64,000 nucleotides of DNA from Actinomycetes bacterium (GTDB taxonomy: Bacteria; Actinomycetota; Actinomycetes; Streptosporangiales; Streptosporangiaceae). Position numbers and translations under genes: made by a program. Positions 11,908-22,827 of this stretch are shown in pieces (position 1 is the stretch's first letter; each line of letters starts with the position of its first letter). A model generated the notes under the pieces. The model was not told the origin of the DNA. It did not search any database and was given only the letters and a program-made list of their open reading frames with translations. The stretch is taken from NCBI GenBank assembly GCA_021792855.1, contig JAJYTW010000001.1, forward strand, positions 1 to 64,000. The letters run 5' to 3'.

Positions 11908-12774
11908 TTAGGCCGCCAGGCCGGACATCTCCTCGTACTGCTCGTCGGTCAGGTCGACCGCCGCGGCGGCCACGTTTTCCTCCAGGTGCGCGACCGAGCC
12001 CGTGCCGGGGATCGGCAGCATCACCGGGGACCGGCGGAGCAGCCATGCCAGCGCGAGCTGGGCCGGCGTCGCGCCTGCGGCGCTGGCGATCCGCGCCAGC
12101 GGGCCGCCCGGGCGGGCCAGCTGACCGGTCGCGACCGGGAACCACGGGATGAAGCCGAGGCCCTCCTTCGTCGCGTACTCGAGCACGTCCTCGGACTGCC
12201 GGTTGACCACGTTGTAGAGGTTCTGCACGGAGGCGATCGGGGCGAGCAGCCGCGCCTGGACGATCTCGTCCACGCTGACCTCCGACAGGCCGATCAGCGC
12301 GATCTTGCCCTCGTTGCGCATGTCGTCGAGCACGCCGATCTGGTCGGCCAGCGGTACCTGCGGGTCGATCCGATGCAGCTGGTACAGCGGGATCGTGTCG
12401 ATCCCGAGCCGCCGCAGGCTCATCTCGACGCACTGACGTAGGTACTCGGGCCGGCCCACCGGATGCCACTCGTCCGGGCCGGTCCGCACCAGGCCGCCCT
12501 TAGTAGCGATCGTCACCCCGTCGTACGGATGCAGCGCCTTCCTGATCAGGTCCTCGCTCACGAACGGACCGTAGGAGTCCGCCGTGTCGATGAAGTCGAC
12601 CCCCAGTTCCACGGCGCGGCGGAGAACGGCGATCGCCTCTGACTCGTCCCGTGGTGCTCCCCAGATGCCGGGGCCGGTGATCCGCATGGCGCCGAACCCG
12701 AGCCTGGTGACCGGGATCTGACCGCCGAGCGTGAACTGGCCGCTGGCCTGGGCCTGAATGTTGGCTTGCGTCAT
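11908..12774 (-). CDS. Aldo/keto reductase
   Basis: [67 protein letters not shown]; start placed at MTQANIQ. Confidence 0.93.
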   Translation of the reverse strand: MTQANIQAQASGQFTLGGQIPVTRLGFGAMRITGPGIWGAPRDESEAIAVLRRAVELGVDFIDTADSYGPFVSEDLIRKALHPYDGVTIATKGGLVRTGPDEWHPVGRPEYLRQCVEMSLRRLGIDTIPLYQLHRIDPQVPLADQIGVLDDMRNEGKIALIGLSEVSVDEIVQARLLAPIASVQNLYNVVNRQSEDVLEYATKEGLGFIPWFPVATGQLARPGGPLARIASAAGATPAQLALAWLLRRSPVMLPIPGTGSVAHLEENVAAAAVDLTDEQYEEMSGLAA

Positions 12775-12892
12775 GCCTCTTAACCTACCGGCCTCGTCCC
12801 GGCGGGCCGGATGGCCGCCCCATGGCCCGGGGCAGTGCGCAAGATGACGGCCCAGCCAACGCCGGCCCGTCCCAAGGCGGCAGGATAGTTCC

Positions 12893-13321
12893 ATGAGGCA
12901 TGAGAACCTGCTCGCCAGCGCCACGCCGCCGCCCACGTACCTGCCCGAGGACAACGGGGGTGACGCGGCACTGCGTGCCGGGGATGACCCGGCGACGGTT
13001 GCCGCCAGGTATCCGTCGTGCTGCGCCGCCTGGGCCGCCCTCGCCGAGCAGTCGATCGGCACCGACCCGGTCGCCGCCTACGCCTATGCCAGGACCGGCT
13101 ACCACCGCGGGCTTGACCAGTTGCGGCGGGCAGGCTGGCGCGGCAACGGCCCGATCCCCTGGGAGCACGAGCCGAACCGCGGCTTCCTCCGCGCGCTGCA
13201 TCTGCTCGGCCTCGCGGCGGGCAAGATCGGTGAGGACGACGAGGCGACCAGGATCGCGGTGTTCCTGCGCGAGTCGAGTCCCACCGCGGCCTCCGTGCTC
13301 CGGCCCGAGCCGGCGAGCTAG
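12893..13321 (+). CDS. DUF3151 family protein
   Basis: [38 protein letters not shown]...[40 protein letters not shown]. Confidence 0.85.
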   Translation: MRHENLLASATPPPTYLPEDNGGDAALRAGDDPATVAARYPSCCAAWAALAEQSIGTDPVAAYAYARTGYHRGLDQLRRAGWRGNGPIPWEHEPNRGFLRALHLLGLAAGKIGEDDEATRIAVFLRESSPTAASVLRPEPAS

Positions 13322-13410
13322 CCCGATGACCGCCCAGACCGGCGTCCGGACCCGCGGCCGGGTCCCGCGGCCCGGCATGGCTGCGCCACGACCCGCGTAC
13401 CGAACGGTAG

Positions 13411-14730
<1,320 letters not shown>

Positions 14731-14746
14731 TCCGATCAGGTCGGGC

Positions 14747-14926
14747 TCAGTAGCCGGCCGGCTGCTGGTTCGACTGGCTCTTGGTCTTGGCCGGGGCTGC
14801 GTGGCCCGGCCCGCAGGCGGCCAGTCCGACCGCCATCGCGGCGACCGCGATCGCGCCCGCGATCCGCCGCGCGATCCGCGCGGAGCGCGGATGGACTACT
14901 GCTGTCTGATTCATCTTCGTATCCAT
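14747..14926 (-). CDS. Tiny predicted lipoprotein (59 aa)
   Basis: Basic N-terminus, hydrophobic core and lipobox AIAVAAMAVGLAAC; begins 23 nt after the MFS-ASST stop, same strand; alternative start at 14914. Confidence 0.6.
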   Translation of the reverse strand: MDTKMNQTAVVHPRSARIARRIAGAIAVAAMAVGLAACGPGHAAPAKTKSQSNQQPAGY

Positions 14927-14949
14927 CCTGATGAGGAACCTGGCTACCG

Positions 14950-17925
14950 TCACCCGAACACCCGCGACGTGCCGAGCACGCGGCCACTGGCGTCCAGGGC
15001 CTGGATCTCGTACGCGTGGTAGCCGGAACGGACGGCGATGGCCGTCTCGAAGCCCGACTTCGGCGCGGTCGCGATCGGAGCGAGGTTGCCCGGGTCCCGG
15101 CCGCCGAGCACGCGCCAGGACCGCACCCGCGTCGCGCCGTTCCAGCTTGCGTAGACCGTCGTCACGCCGTGCGCGCGGCGGACGGCGCCGCTGGGCGGAT
15201 ACAGCGGAAGCCCGACCCAGGTGGCCACCTGCTTGGCCCGGTAGCTCAGGTCGGGTCCCGGCAAGACGCCGTCCAGCACCTTCCGGCCGGACCGGGTGAA
15301 CTCGGTGAAGTACGGCAGGTCGCCCCAGCCAACGAAGACGTTCCCGTTCGGCAGGATCTGGGTGCTGCCCATGTAGGCGGCCGACTCGCCGCCATGCTGG
15401 TAGGCGGCCACCAGGCGGACGGTGCGGGCAGCCGGATCGAGCTTGAGCAGCATCGCCCGGGACGGCCCGGCCGGTGCCAGGTAGGTGCCAGCGCCGGTGA
15501 TCTGGCAGCAGTTGTCGTTGAACATCGCGACCGTGGTCGGACTGGGCATGGTGACGTCGTGCTGCCACTCGAAGGTCGCGTCGGACGGGATGGCGAAGCT
15601 CGAGTGCTTGCCGCCCAGGGTCCAGTCGATCTTTCCGGTAGCCGGGTTGATCAGGTACGCGGCCCAGGTGTTCCGCATCGACACGATTAGCCTGCCGTTC
15701 CCGGCCAGGCTGATCGAGTTCACGTGGTAGACGTCCCATGGGAAGCCGTTCACCGGCGGGTTGGCGTAGGAGTCGGTCAGCGGAATATGCCGGTAGGCGT
15801 CCCAGGACCGGACCAGCCGGCCGGTCTTCAGGTTGTACTCCTGCACGGCCGAGTCCACGATCGCGCCGTTCGCCGCCCCGCCGTACCTGGTCAGGTTCAT
15901 TGGGACGTTCTTGTTCGCGGTCACCCAGGCGTCCTGACCGTCGATGACCAGCGAGTGCAGCGTCAGCACCCAGCCGTCCGCGCCCTTCAGCGTCGCGATC
16001 GTCTGGTAGTGCTGATTGACGACGACGTACTCGCCGCTCTCGGTCGCGCCGGTGCTGGTGATCGTGCCCTGCCACCAGGACAGCGCGGGCTTGCCCTGGT
16101 AGGTCTGCAGCGCCAGGTCCGAGGCGACGTCATCGACCGGTACCGGCCGGAACCAGACCGGGCTCAGGTCGTTGTTGACGATCAGCGGCCCGCTCTGGCC
16201 GATCATCGGATGCTGGGTCAGGTCGTAGAAGTTGGTCAGCAGGATGTATCCGGGGGCGAGGTCCGACTTCTCGGTCGCGATGTCGGTGCCGAGCTTCGGC
16301 GGGTGCAGGCCGGGAGCGGACACGAAGGTGTAGGCGCCCCTGGCGGTGTAGGCGCCGATCGGCGCCGCCGGCGCGCCCGCCGCGGTGGCGTCCACGAGCA
16401 CGAACACGACGATCAGCACGCCAGCGCCGAGCGGCAGCCGAAGCCGGGCACGAAGCGGGCGGCCCGCGTGGTCGTGCGCCGGGAGCAGCACCCCGGCGAC
16501 CACGGCGGCCGCCGCGGCCAGAGCCGCGCCGATGAAATAGGCGAGCCGGAATCCGCTGGTCAGCGCCTGAGACACGACCTGGTTCTGACCGATCAGATGG
16601 CTGGTGTACTGCGTTGCCATCGAGATCAGCACGGCGATCCCGAGCGACCCTCCGACCTGCCGGGAGGTGTTCACCAGGCCGGAGGCCAGGCCGGCGTTGC
16701 CAGCCCCGGCGAGTTGGGTCGCCGCGATCGTGGACGGCACGACGGATAGCCCGATCCCGGCCGCGACGAGCAGTCCGGGGAGCACCACGAAGCCGAGCGC
16801 GCTGCCGCTCGGTCCGATCCTGGTGAAGATCAGCATGCCGCTGGTCAGCAGGCACAAGCCGGTGGTCAGCACCGCCCGGACACCGAACCGGCCGATCAGC
16901 CGGTGCGCCTGCCCGGCGGACAGCACGACCATCAGGGCCATCGGGAAGAAGGCCAGGCCGGCGTCCAGCGGCGACAGCCCGAGCACCTGCTGCAGGTACA
17001 GCGAGCTTACGTACCACATCGGGAACAGTGTCGCGCTGAACAGCAGCACGATCAGGTTCGCGATCCGGAGTGGCCGGGTGAACGCGCCGGGCGGCACCAG
17101 CGGCGCCGCCGCGAGGCGGGTCTCGACCACCGGGAACATGGCAAGCAGCGCGACGCCGGCCACGATCGGGATCAGCGCCAGCGGGGCGGTCCAGCCCACC
17201 GCGCTGGCGTTGACGATCCCGTAGACCAGCACCATCAGGCCGCCGGTGAGCGACAGCGCGCCGCCGAAGTCGAACTTCGCGCCGGCGCCTTCCTTCCGCT
17301 TATCGGTGATGACGATCATCGCGACGATCGCCGCTGCGATGCCGACCGGCGGGTTGATCAGCAGCACCCAGCGCCAGCCGAATTCCTGGGTGATGATGCC
17401 GCCGAACAGCGCGCCGGCCGCGCCGCCCGCGCCGTTCATCGCCCCCCACAGCCCGATCGCCCGGTGCCTGGGCGGGCCGGGCGGGAACGCGGAGGTGATG
17501 GCGGCAAGGGAGGCGGCCGCCATCAGCGCTCCGCTCAGTCCCTGCACCGTGCGGGCGGAGACCAGCATGAACTGGCTGATAGCGGTGCCGCCGGCCAGCG
17601 AGGTGAGCGCGAACAGGGCGAGCGCCGTGCTGAGCGTGCGCCGCGCTCCGAACTGGTCGGCGAACCGCCCGCCCAGCATCAGGAACCCGGCGAACGCGAT
17701 CGCGTAGGCGTCCACCACCCACTGCAGGTTGATGGCCGAGAAGCCGAGGTCGGCCTGGATCGACGGCAACGCCACATTGACGATGGTCAGGTCCAGGATG
17801 ACCATGAACTGCGCGACGCAGGCGACGAGCAGCAGCCACGACTGGCGGGAGGAACGGATCGTCCCCTCGGCCGGCAGCGACTGCCGCTCGGCCCCGCGCC
17901 GCGGTACGCCGGCGCGAATGCTCAT
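14950..17925 (-). CDS. Fusion protein: N-terminal DHA2-family MFS exporter plus C-terminal arylsulfotransferase (ASST) domain
   Basis: Uninterrupted ORF. MFS: MVILDLTIVNVALPSIQADLGFSAINLQWVVDAYAIAFAGFLMLGGRFADQFGARR. ASST: YHVNSISLAGNGRLIVSMRNTWAAYLINPATGKIDWTLGGKHSSF, FEWQHDVTMPSPTTVAMFNDN. Start at MSIRAG overlaps the upstream gene by 4 nt. Confidence 0.88.
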   Translation of the reverse strand: MSIRAGVPRRGAERQSLPAEGTIRSSRQSWLLLVACVAQFMVILDLTIVNVALPSIQADLGFSAINLQWVVDAYAIAFAGFLMLGGRFADQFGARRTLSTALALFALTSLAGGTAISQFMLVSARTVQGLSGALMAAASLAAITSAFPPGPPRHRAIGLWGAMNGAGGAAGALFGGIITQEFGWRWVLLINPPVGIAAAIVAMIVITDKRKEGAGAKFDFGGALSLTGGLMVLVYGIVNASAVGWTAPLALIPIVAGVALLAMFPVVETRLAAAPLVPPGAFTRPLRIANLIVLLFSATLFPMWYVSSLYLQQVLGLSPLDAGLAFFPMALMVVLSAGQAHRLIGRFGVRAVLTTGLCLLTSGMLIFTRIGPSGSALGFVVLPGLLVAAGIGLSVVPSTIAATQLAGAGNAGLASGLVNTSRQVGGSLGIAVLISMATQYTSHLIGQNQVVSQALTSGFRLAYFIGAALAAAAAVVAGVLLPAHDHAGRPLRARLRLPLGAGVLIVVFVLVDATAAGAPAAPIGAYTARGAYTFVSAPGLHPPKLGTDIATEKSDLAPGYILLTNFYDLTQHPMIGQSGPLIVNNDLSPVWFRPVPVDDVASDLALQTYQGKPALSWWQGTITSTGATESGEYVVVNQHYQTIATLKGADGWVLTLHSLVIDGQDAWVTANKNVPMNLTRYGGAANGAIVDSAVQEYNLKTGRLVRSWDAYRHIPLTDSYANPPVNGFPWDVYHVNSISLAGNGRLIVSMRNTWAAYLINPATGKIDWTLGGKHSSFAIPSDATFEWQHDVTMPSPTTVAMFNDNCCQITGAGTYLAPAGPSRAMLLKLDPAARTVRLVAAYQHGGESAAYMGSTQILPNGNVFVGWGDLPYFTEFTRSGRKVLDGVLPGPDLSYRAKQVATWVGLPLYPPSGAVRRAHGVTTVYASWNGATRVRSWRVLGGRDPGNLAPIATAPKSGFETAIAVRSGYHAYEIQALDASGRVLGTSRVFG

Positions 17926-18626
17926 GAGCCTGCTGTGGCGGACTGCTGCTGCCACCGCGTGACGGCGTCGAGGCTGGCGTCGATGATCCGGCCGGCGAAC
18001 GTCGCGGAGTCGTTGACATGCGGCAGCGGCGCCTGCGGAACCGGGACCTCCAGGAACGCGCAGAGCGGTTCCCAGCCGTCTGCGGGCGACCATTCGAGCA
18101 GTCGGTCCTTCGGCACGAACTGCCGGACCGACTCGTTGTGCCCCTCCATCGCCCGCGCCATCTCGTCGGCGTCGAATTCGCCCTCAAGGGTTCCGAGCAG
18201 ACCGCTCTTGCGCCACATCGCCGTCAGCAGGTCGATGTAGTTCTGCCACCGCGGGTCGATCCTGGCCCGCGCCTCGGACATGTAGCGCTGGAGCGAGTCG
18301 CCGTAGAACACGTCCCAGATGGTGTCGCGCATGCTCCGCGCCCAGGCGGCGCCGTCGCGCACGCTGAGCAGGACCTTAGCGTCCGGGAACGCGGTGACCA
18401 GTTCGCGGTAGAAGAACGAGCCTGGCCAGTCCACGGTCGACTGGCTGTCGCCGAACATCGCGGTCCAGTCGACGTTGGTGTCGAACGCGTCGGCCCAGCG
18501 GGGCACCAGATCGAGGTCGGACAGGATGTTGACCATGTGGTAGCAGGGCCCGAAGCCCAGCATCTCTAGCGCGATCTTCTGCGTCAGGGTAGCTGTCCGG
18601 GGGAGGCCAGCTCCGATGATTTTCAT
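17922..18626 (-). CDS. Sulfotransferase family protein (Sulfotransfer_4-like)
   Basis: IIGAGLPRTATLTQKIALEMLGFGPCYHM (PAPS 5'-phosphosulfate loop-like), LLSVRDGAAWARSMRDTIWDVFYGDS; AAGGAG SD before ATG at 18626. Confidence 0.88.
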   Translation of the reverse strand: MKIIGAGLPRTATLTQKIALEMLGFGPCYHMVNILSDLDLVPRWADAFDTNVDWTAMFGDSQSTVDWPGSFFYRELVTAFPDAKVLLSVRDGAAWARSMRDTIWDVFYGDSLQRYMSEARARIDPRWQNYIDLLTAMWRKSGLLGTLEGEFDADEMARAMEGHNESVRQFVPKDRLLEWSPADGWEPLCAFLEVPVPQAPLPHVNDSATFAGRIIDASLDAVTRWQQQSATAGS

Positions 18627-18655
18627 GAAGTTATTTCTCCTTTGGGCAACATAAC

Positions 18656-18672
18656 CGATATCTGACATATCG
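18656..18672. promoter_or_regulatory. Candidate operator CGATAT-CTGAC-ATATCG upstream of the sulfotransferase/MFS-ASST operon
   Basis: Perfect 6-bp inverted repeat with 5-bp spacer in a locally AT-rich stretch, 30 bp upstream of the start. Confidence 0.45.
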
Positions 18673-18797
18673 ATCATCTTGGGAACCGTGCCCACCTCGC
18701 TGATCGATCAGGCCGCTCCCCGGGAGTCCGGGGCGGGCGCCGCGTCATCGGTACGCGGTGCCCGTTTTGTAGTGCGGTGATCTCCCCAACGAGGTTT

Positions 18798-18842
18798 AGG
18801 GGATTACAGCCTTGTTTTAACCGATGATCAGCGGAATCCCCT
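18798..18842. repeat. Inverted repeat AGGGGATT...AATCCCCT in the divergent intergenic region
   Basis: 8-bp perfect arms at 798-805 and 835-842, 29-nt spacer. Confidence 0.6.
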
Positions 18843-19035
18843 GCTCAGCGGATTGCGGGAGGATAACAAGTTCCGGCTCTCGCGGGGAAGCGAACGCGCG
18901 GTCTTTCGCCCAGATGGCCCCGGCGAGGCCACCCGAGAGCCATCTCCTCGCGGCTCCGTGACCGGACAATGACGTTTTGTAAACTTGGCGGCCGCCCGCG
19001 AGCAGCGTCCGAACTCCCGCGCGGACCCACCCCGG

Positions 19036-19041
19036 TAGGCT
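19036..19041 (+). promoter_or_regulatory. Candidate -10 element TAGGCT of a leaderless purD promoter
   Basis: TAGGCT 6 nt before the GTG start; part of a 17-mer identical to that before pyrE. Confidence 0.5.
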
Positions 19042-19047
19042 CGGCAC

Positions 19048-20289
19048 GTGCGAGTCCTCCTCCTCGGCTCCGGCGGCCGCGAGCACGCACTCGCCCGGGC
19101 CCTGGCCAGCGACAGCGCTGTCACGGCGCTGCACGCGGCCCCGGGCAATCCCGGCATCGGCCAGCTAGCCGAGCGGCATGACATCGCCATCGCCAATCCG
19201 CGCGAGGTCACCGACCTGGCCCGGCGTACCGCCGCCGACCTGGTGGTGATCGGCCCCGAGGCCCCGCTGATCGCCGGGGTGGCCGATGCGTTGCGCGCCG
19301 ACGGAGTCGCCTGCTTCGGGCCGGACGTCGCCGCGGCGATGATCGAGGGCTCGAAGTCGTTCGCCAAGCAGATCATGCTGGCGGCCGGTGTCCCGACCGC
19401 CAGCGCGCATAGCTGCCAGGACGACGCGGGCGTCGAGGCCGCCCTGGATGAGTTCGGTCCGCCGTATGTGGTCAAGGCCGACGGCCTGGCCGCCGGGAAG
19501 GGCGTCGTGGTCACGCCGGACCGGGCCGCGGCGATCGGGCACGCCAGGGCCTGCGGCCAGGTCGTGATCGAGGAGTACCTGGCCGGGCCCGAGGTGTCGG
19601 TGTTCGCGCTGGCCGACGGGACCCGCGCCATTCCGCTGCTGCCCGCGCAGGATTTCAAGCGGGCGCACGACGGTGACGCCGGTCCGAACACCGGCGGCAT
19701 GGGGGCCTACGCCCCGCTGCCATGGGCGCCGCCCGGCCTGGCCGAGGACGTGATCACCGCGGTCATCGAGCCGACCCTGGCCGAACTGCGGCGGCGGGGC
19801 AGTCCGTACCGTGGGCTGCTGTACGCCGGACTGGCCCTCACCCCTGCCGGGCTTCGGGTCATCGAGTTCAACGCCAGGTTCGGCGATCCGGAGACCCAGG
19901 TGGTGCTCGACCGGCTGGCCACCCCGCTGGCCGGGCTGCTGGCGGCCTCGGCGCACGGCGACCTGGCCGGGACCGGACCGCTGACCTGGCGGGATGGCGC
20001 CGCCGTCACGGTCGTGATCGCCGCCGAGGGCTACCCGGGCAGGCCGGCCACCGGGGTTCCGATCGATGGCATCGAGGCGGCCGAACGCACCCCCGGCGCC
20101 TACGTCTTGCACGCCGGCACGACCCGGCGGGACGGGGAGCTTCGGTCAAGCGGCGGCCGGGTGCTCGATGTCGTCGGCGCCGGCCCCGATCTGACCGCTG
20201 CCCGGGCGGCGGCGTACGCGGCGGCGGGCCAGATCACGATGCCGGGTGGCTGGTACCGGACCGACATCGCGGCCGGCGTCGGCGGATGA
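19048..20289 (+). CDS. purD: Phosphoribosylamine-glycine ligase
   Basis: MRVLLLGSGGREHALARAL, APGNPGIG, ATP-grasp VVKADGLAAGKGVVV, RFGDPETQVVL. Confidence 0.97.
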   Translation: MRVLLLGSGGREHALARALASDSAVTALHAAPGNPGIGQLAERHDIAIANPREVTDLARRTAADLVVIGPEAPLIAGVADALRADGVACFGPDVAAAMIEGSKSFAKQIMLAAGVPTASAHSCQDDAGVEAALDEFGPPYVVKADGLAAGKGVVVTPDRAAAIGHARACGQVVIEEYLAGPEVSVFALADGTRAIPLLPAQDFKRAHDGDAGPNTGGMGAYAPLPWAPPGLAEDVITAVIEPTLAELRRRGSPYRGLLYAGLALTPAGLRVIEFNARFGDPETQVVLDRLATPLAGLLAASAHGDLAGTGPLTWRDGAAVTVVIAAEGYPGRPATGVPIDGIEAAERTPGAYVLHAGTTRRDGELRSSGGRVLDVVGAGPDLTAARAAAYAAAGQITMPGGWYRTDIAAGVGG

Positions 20290-20404
20290 GGCCACGGGTG
20301 GCCGCAGCGGCCCGGCAACCGGGTGCGGGTTCCCGGCTAGCCGCGGCGCCGACGTGGGTACTCCAGCAAGTCCAGAGCCGCGGGCAGATGGAGAGAGCAG
20401 TCAG

Positions 20405-21742
20405 GTGATCGAGCGGTACACGCTGCCCGAGATGGGCCGCATCTGGAGCGAGAGCCACAAGTACGAACTGTGGTGCCAGGTCGAGGCGCTTGTCCTTGAG
20501 GCGAACGCGGCCGCCGGGGTCGTCCCGGCCGACAGCGTTGATCCGGTTCGGGCCGCGCCGCCGCCGACCCCGGAGGCCGTCGCCGCGATCGAGGCGGTGA
20601 CCAATCATGACGTGATCGCCTTCCTGACCGCGTGGGCCGACAACACCACGCCGCGCGAGGCCGCGGCGTACGTCCATTTCGGCATGACCTCATCCGACCT
20701 GCTGGACACCGCGCTCGCGGTGCAGCTAACCGAGGCGAGTGACCTGCTGATCTCCCGGGCCACGGCACTGACCGCCGCGCTGCGCGAGCACGCCCTGGCG
20801 CACCGGGACACCCTGCGGGTCGGCCGGACTCACGGCATCCACGCCGAACCCGACGTGTGGGGTCACCGGGTGGCCGACTTCGCCTTCGCGATGAACCGGT
20901 GCGTGGCCCGCCTGCGGCGGGCCAGGGCGGCCGTCGCGGTGGGCAAGCTGTCCGGCCCGGTGGGCACCTACTCCAGCATCGACCCGGCCATCGAGGCGGC
21001 GGTGATGACCGGCCTCGGACTGCGGCCCGCCGACGTCGCGACCCAGGTCGTGCTGCGCGACGGGATCGCCGAGTGGGTCGGCGCGCTGGCCATCGTGGCC
21101 ACCGTCTGCGACGCGATCGCGCTCGAGGTCCGGCACGGGCAGCGGACCGAGGTCCGGGAACTGGCCGAGGCGTTCACGTCCGGCCAGAAGGGCTCCTCCG
21201 CCATGCCGCACAAGAAGAATCCGGTCCGCTCGGAGCGGATCTGCGGCCTGGCGCGGGTCGTGCGGGCGCAGATCGTTCCGGTCCTTGAGGGGATTCCGCT
21301 CTGGCACGAGCGGGACATCTCGCACTCGTCGACCGAGCGGGTGGCGCTGCCGGACGCGGCGATCGCGACCGACTACCTGCTGGACCAGACGCTCGGCCTG
21401 ATCACCGGACTGGTGGTGGACCGGGCCAGGATGCTGGCGAACCTGGAGTCGACCGGCGGCCTGATCTACTCCTCCGCCGTCCTGCTCGAACTGGTCGAGT
21501 CCGGGATGTCACGAGAGGACGCCTACGCCCTGGTGCAGGAGGCCGCGATGGCCACCTGGTCGACCGGCCAGCCGTTCCGGCGGACGCTCGCCGAGCAGGC
21601 GGCCGGGCGCGGCCTGACCCTGGAGGAGTCCCGACTGGACGCGGTCTGCCGCCCGGAGCGCTACGTGGCGCGACTCGGCGGGGTGTTCGAGCGACTGGAG
21701 CGGATGTCGCCCGGTGCGGACCCGTCCGGGGGGCTCGCCTGA
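20405..21742 (+). CDS. purB: Adenylosuccinate lyase
   Basis: [60 protein letters not shown] start. Confidence 0.96.
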   Translation: MIERYTLPEMGRIWSESHKYELWCQVEALVLEANAAAGVVPADSVDPVRAAPPPTPEAVAAIEAVTNHDVIAFLTAWADNTTPREAAAYVHFGMTSSDLLDTALAVQLTEASDLLISRATALTAALREHALAHRDTLRVGRTHGIHAEPDVWGHRVADFAFAMNRCVARLRRARAAVAVGKLSGPVGTYSSIDPAIEAAVMTGLGLRPADVATQVVLRDGIAEWVGALAIVATVCDAIALEVRHGQRTEVRELAEAFTSGQKGSSAMPHKKNPVRSERICGLARVVRAQIVPVLEGIPLWHERDISHSSTERVALPDAAIATDYLLDQTLGLITGLVVDRARMLANLESTGGLIYSSAVLLELVESGMSREDAYALVQEAAMATWSTGQPFRRTLAEQAAGRGLTLEESRLDAVCRPERYVARLGGVFERLERMSPGADPSGGLA

Positions 21743-22602
21743 TGCTCACGCACCTGTATTCGGGCAAGGTCCGCGAGGTCTACCGGGCCGACGACGGCTC
21801 GCTGGTGATCGTCGCGAGCGACCGGATCTCGGCGTTCGACTTCATCCTGGACACGCCGATCCCTGACAAGGGCAAGATCCTCACCCAGATGTCGCTGTGG
21901 TGGTTCGACCGACTGGCCGACGTGGTGCCCAATCATCTGGTGGACGCCGTCATTCCGGCGGAATTCGCCGGCCGCGCAATGGCCTGCATGCCGCTGCGAA
22001 TGGTTCCGTTCGAGTGCGTGGCGCGTGGTTACCTGACCGGATCCGGGCTGGCCGAGTACCGGCGGGACGGCCGGGTCTGCGGAGTCAGCCTGCCGCCCGG
22101 GCTGACCGACGGTTCGCGGCTGCCTGAGCCCATCTTCACCCCGGCGACCAAGGCCGCGCAGGGCGAGCACGACGAGAACATCACCTTCGACCAGCTTGCC
22201 GATACCGTCGGCGCCGAGCTTGCCGCCGAGCTTCGGCGGATCACGCTGGCGGTCTACCAGCGGGGCGCCGCCGTGGCCGCGGACCGGGGGATCATCGTGG
22301 CCGACACCAAGATCGAGCTTGGCTTCGACTCCGACGGCGCCCTCAGGCTCGGCGACGAGGTCCTCACCCCGGACTCGTCCAGGTTCTGGCCCGCCGATCG
22401 CTGGGAACCCGGACACAGCCAGCCCTCGTTCGACAAGCAGTATGTCCGCGACTGGCTGACCTCGCCGGAGTCTGGCTGGGACCGGGACGCGGGCGGCCCC
22501 CCGCCGCCGCTGCCGGATTACGTCATCAGCCGGACGAGAACGGCATACCTGGAGGCATATCAACGGATCACCGGAGCGGCGTGGATTGACCGGACCCACT
22601 GA
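21742..22602 (+). CDS. purC: Phosphoribosylaminoimidazole-succinocarboxamide synthase
   Basis: [42 protein letters not shown] overlaps purB stop. Confidence 0.96.
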   Translation: MLTHLYSGKVREVYRADDGSLVIVASDRISAFDFILDTPIPDKGKILTQMSLWWFDRLADVVPNHLVDAVIPAEFAGRAMACMPLRMVPFECVARGYLTGSGLAEYRRDGRVCGVSLPPGLTDGSRLPEPIFTPATKAAQGEHDENITFDQLADTVGAELAAELRRITLAVYQRGAAVAADRGIIVADTKIELGFDSDGALRLGDEVLTPDSSRFWPADRWEPGHSQPSFDKQYVRDWLTSPESGWDRDAGGPPPPLPDYVISRTRTAYLEAYQRITGAAWIDRTH

Positions 22603-22827
22603 TTACTGCGCGAGATTGATCGACTACTTTAAGTGATGACGTCGTCATCGTCCGGGGAGCGGGAAGCAGTGGAATACTTGACAACGCGCGAAATTGGCGG
22701 GACCCAGACGGCGGACCCGACCCAGGCTCTACCGAAACTGCCGGGCGTCGTGCTCGATCCGGACAGGGCACTCACCGCAAGCCGGGATAATGATGTCCCG
22801 CCCCCCAGGGACAGGAGTTCTACCGAA

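Noticed and set aside
15724-18240. Large plus-strand ORFs (341 and 445 aa) opposite the MFS-ASST and sulfotransferase genes
   Set aside because: Arg/Gln/Gly-rich shadow frames; the minus strand carries clear MFS, ASST and sulfotransferase motifs.
18828-19700. 290-aa minus-strand ORF overlapping purD and the divergent promoter
   Set aside because: Overlaps well-supported purD; low-complexity Ser/Arg/Ala translation.
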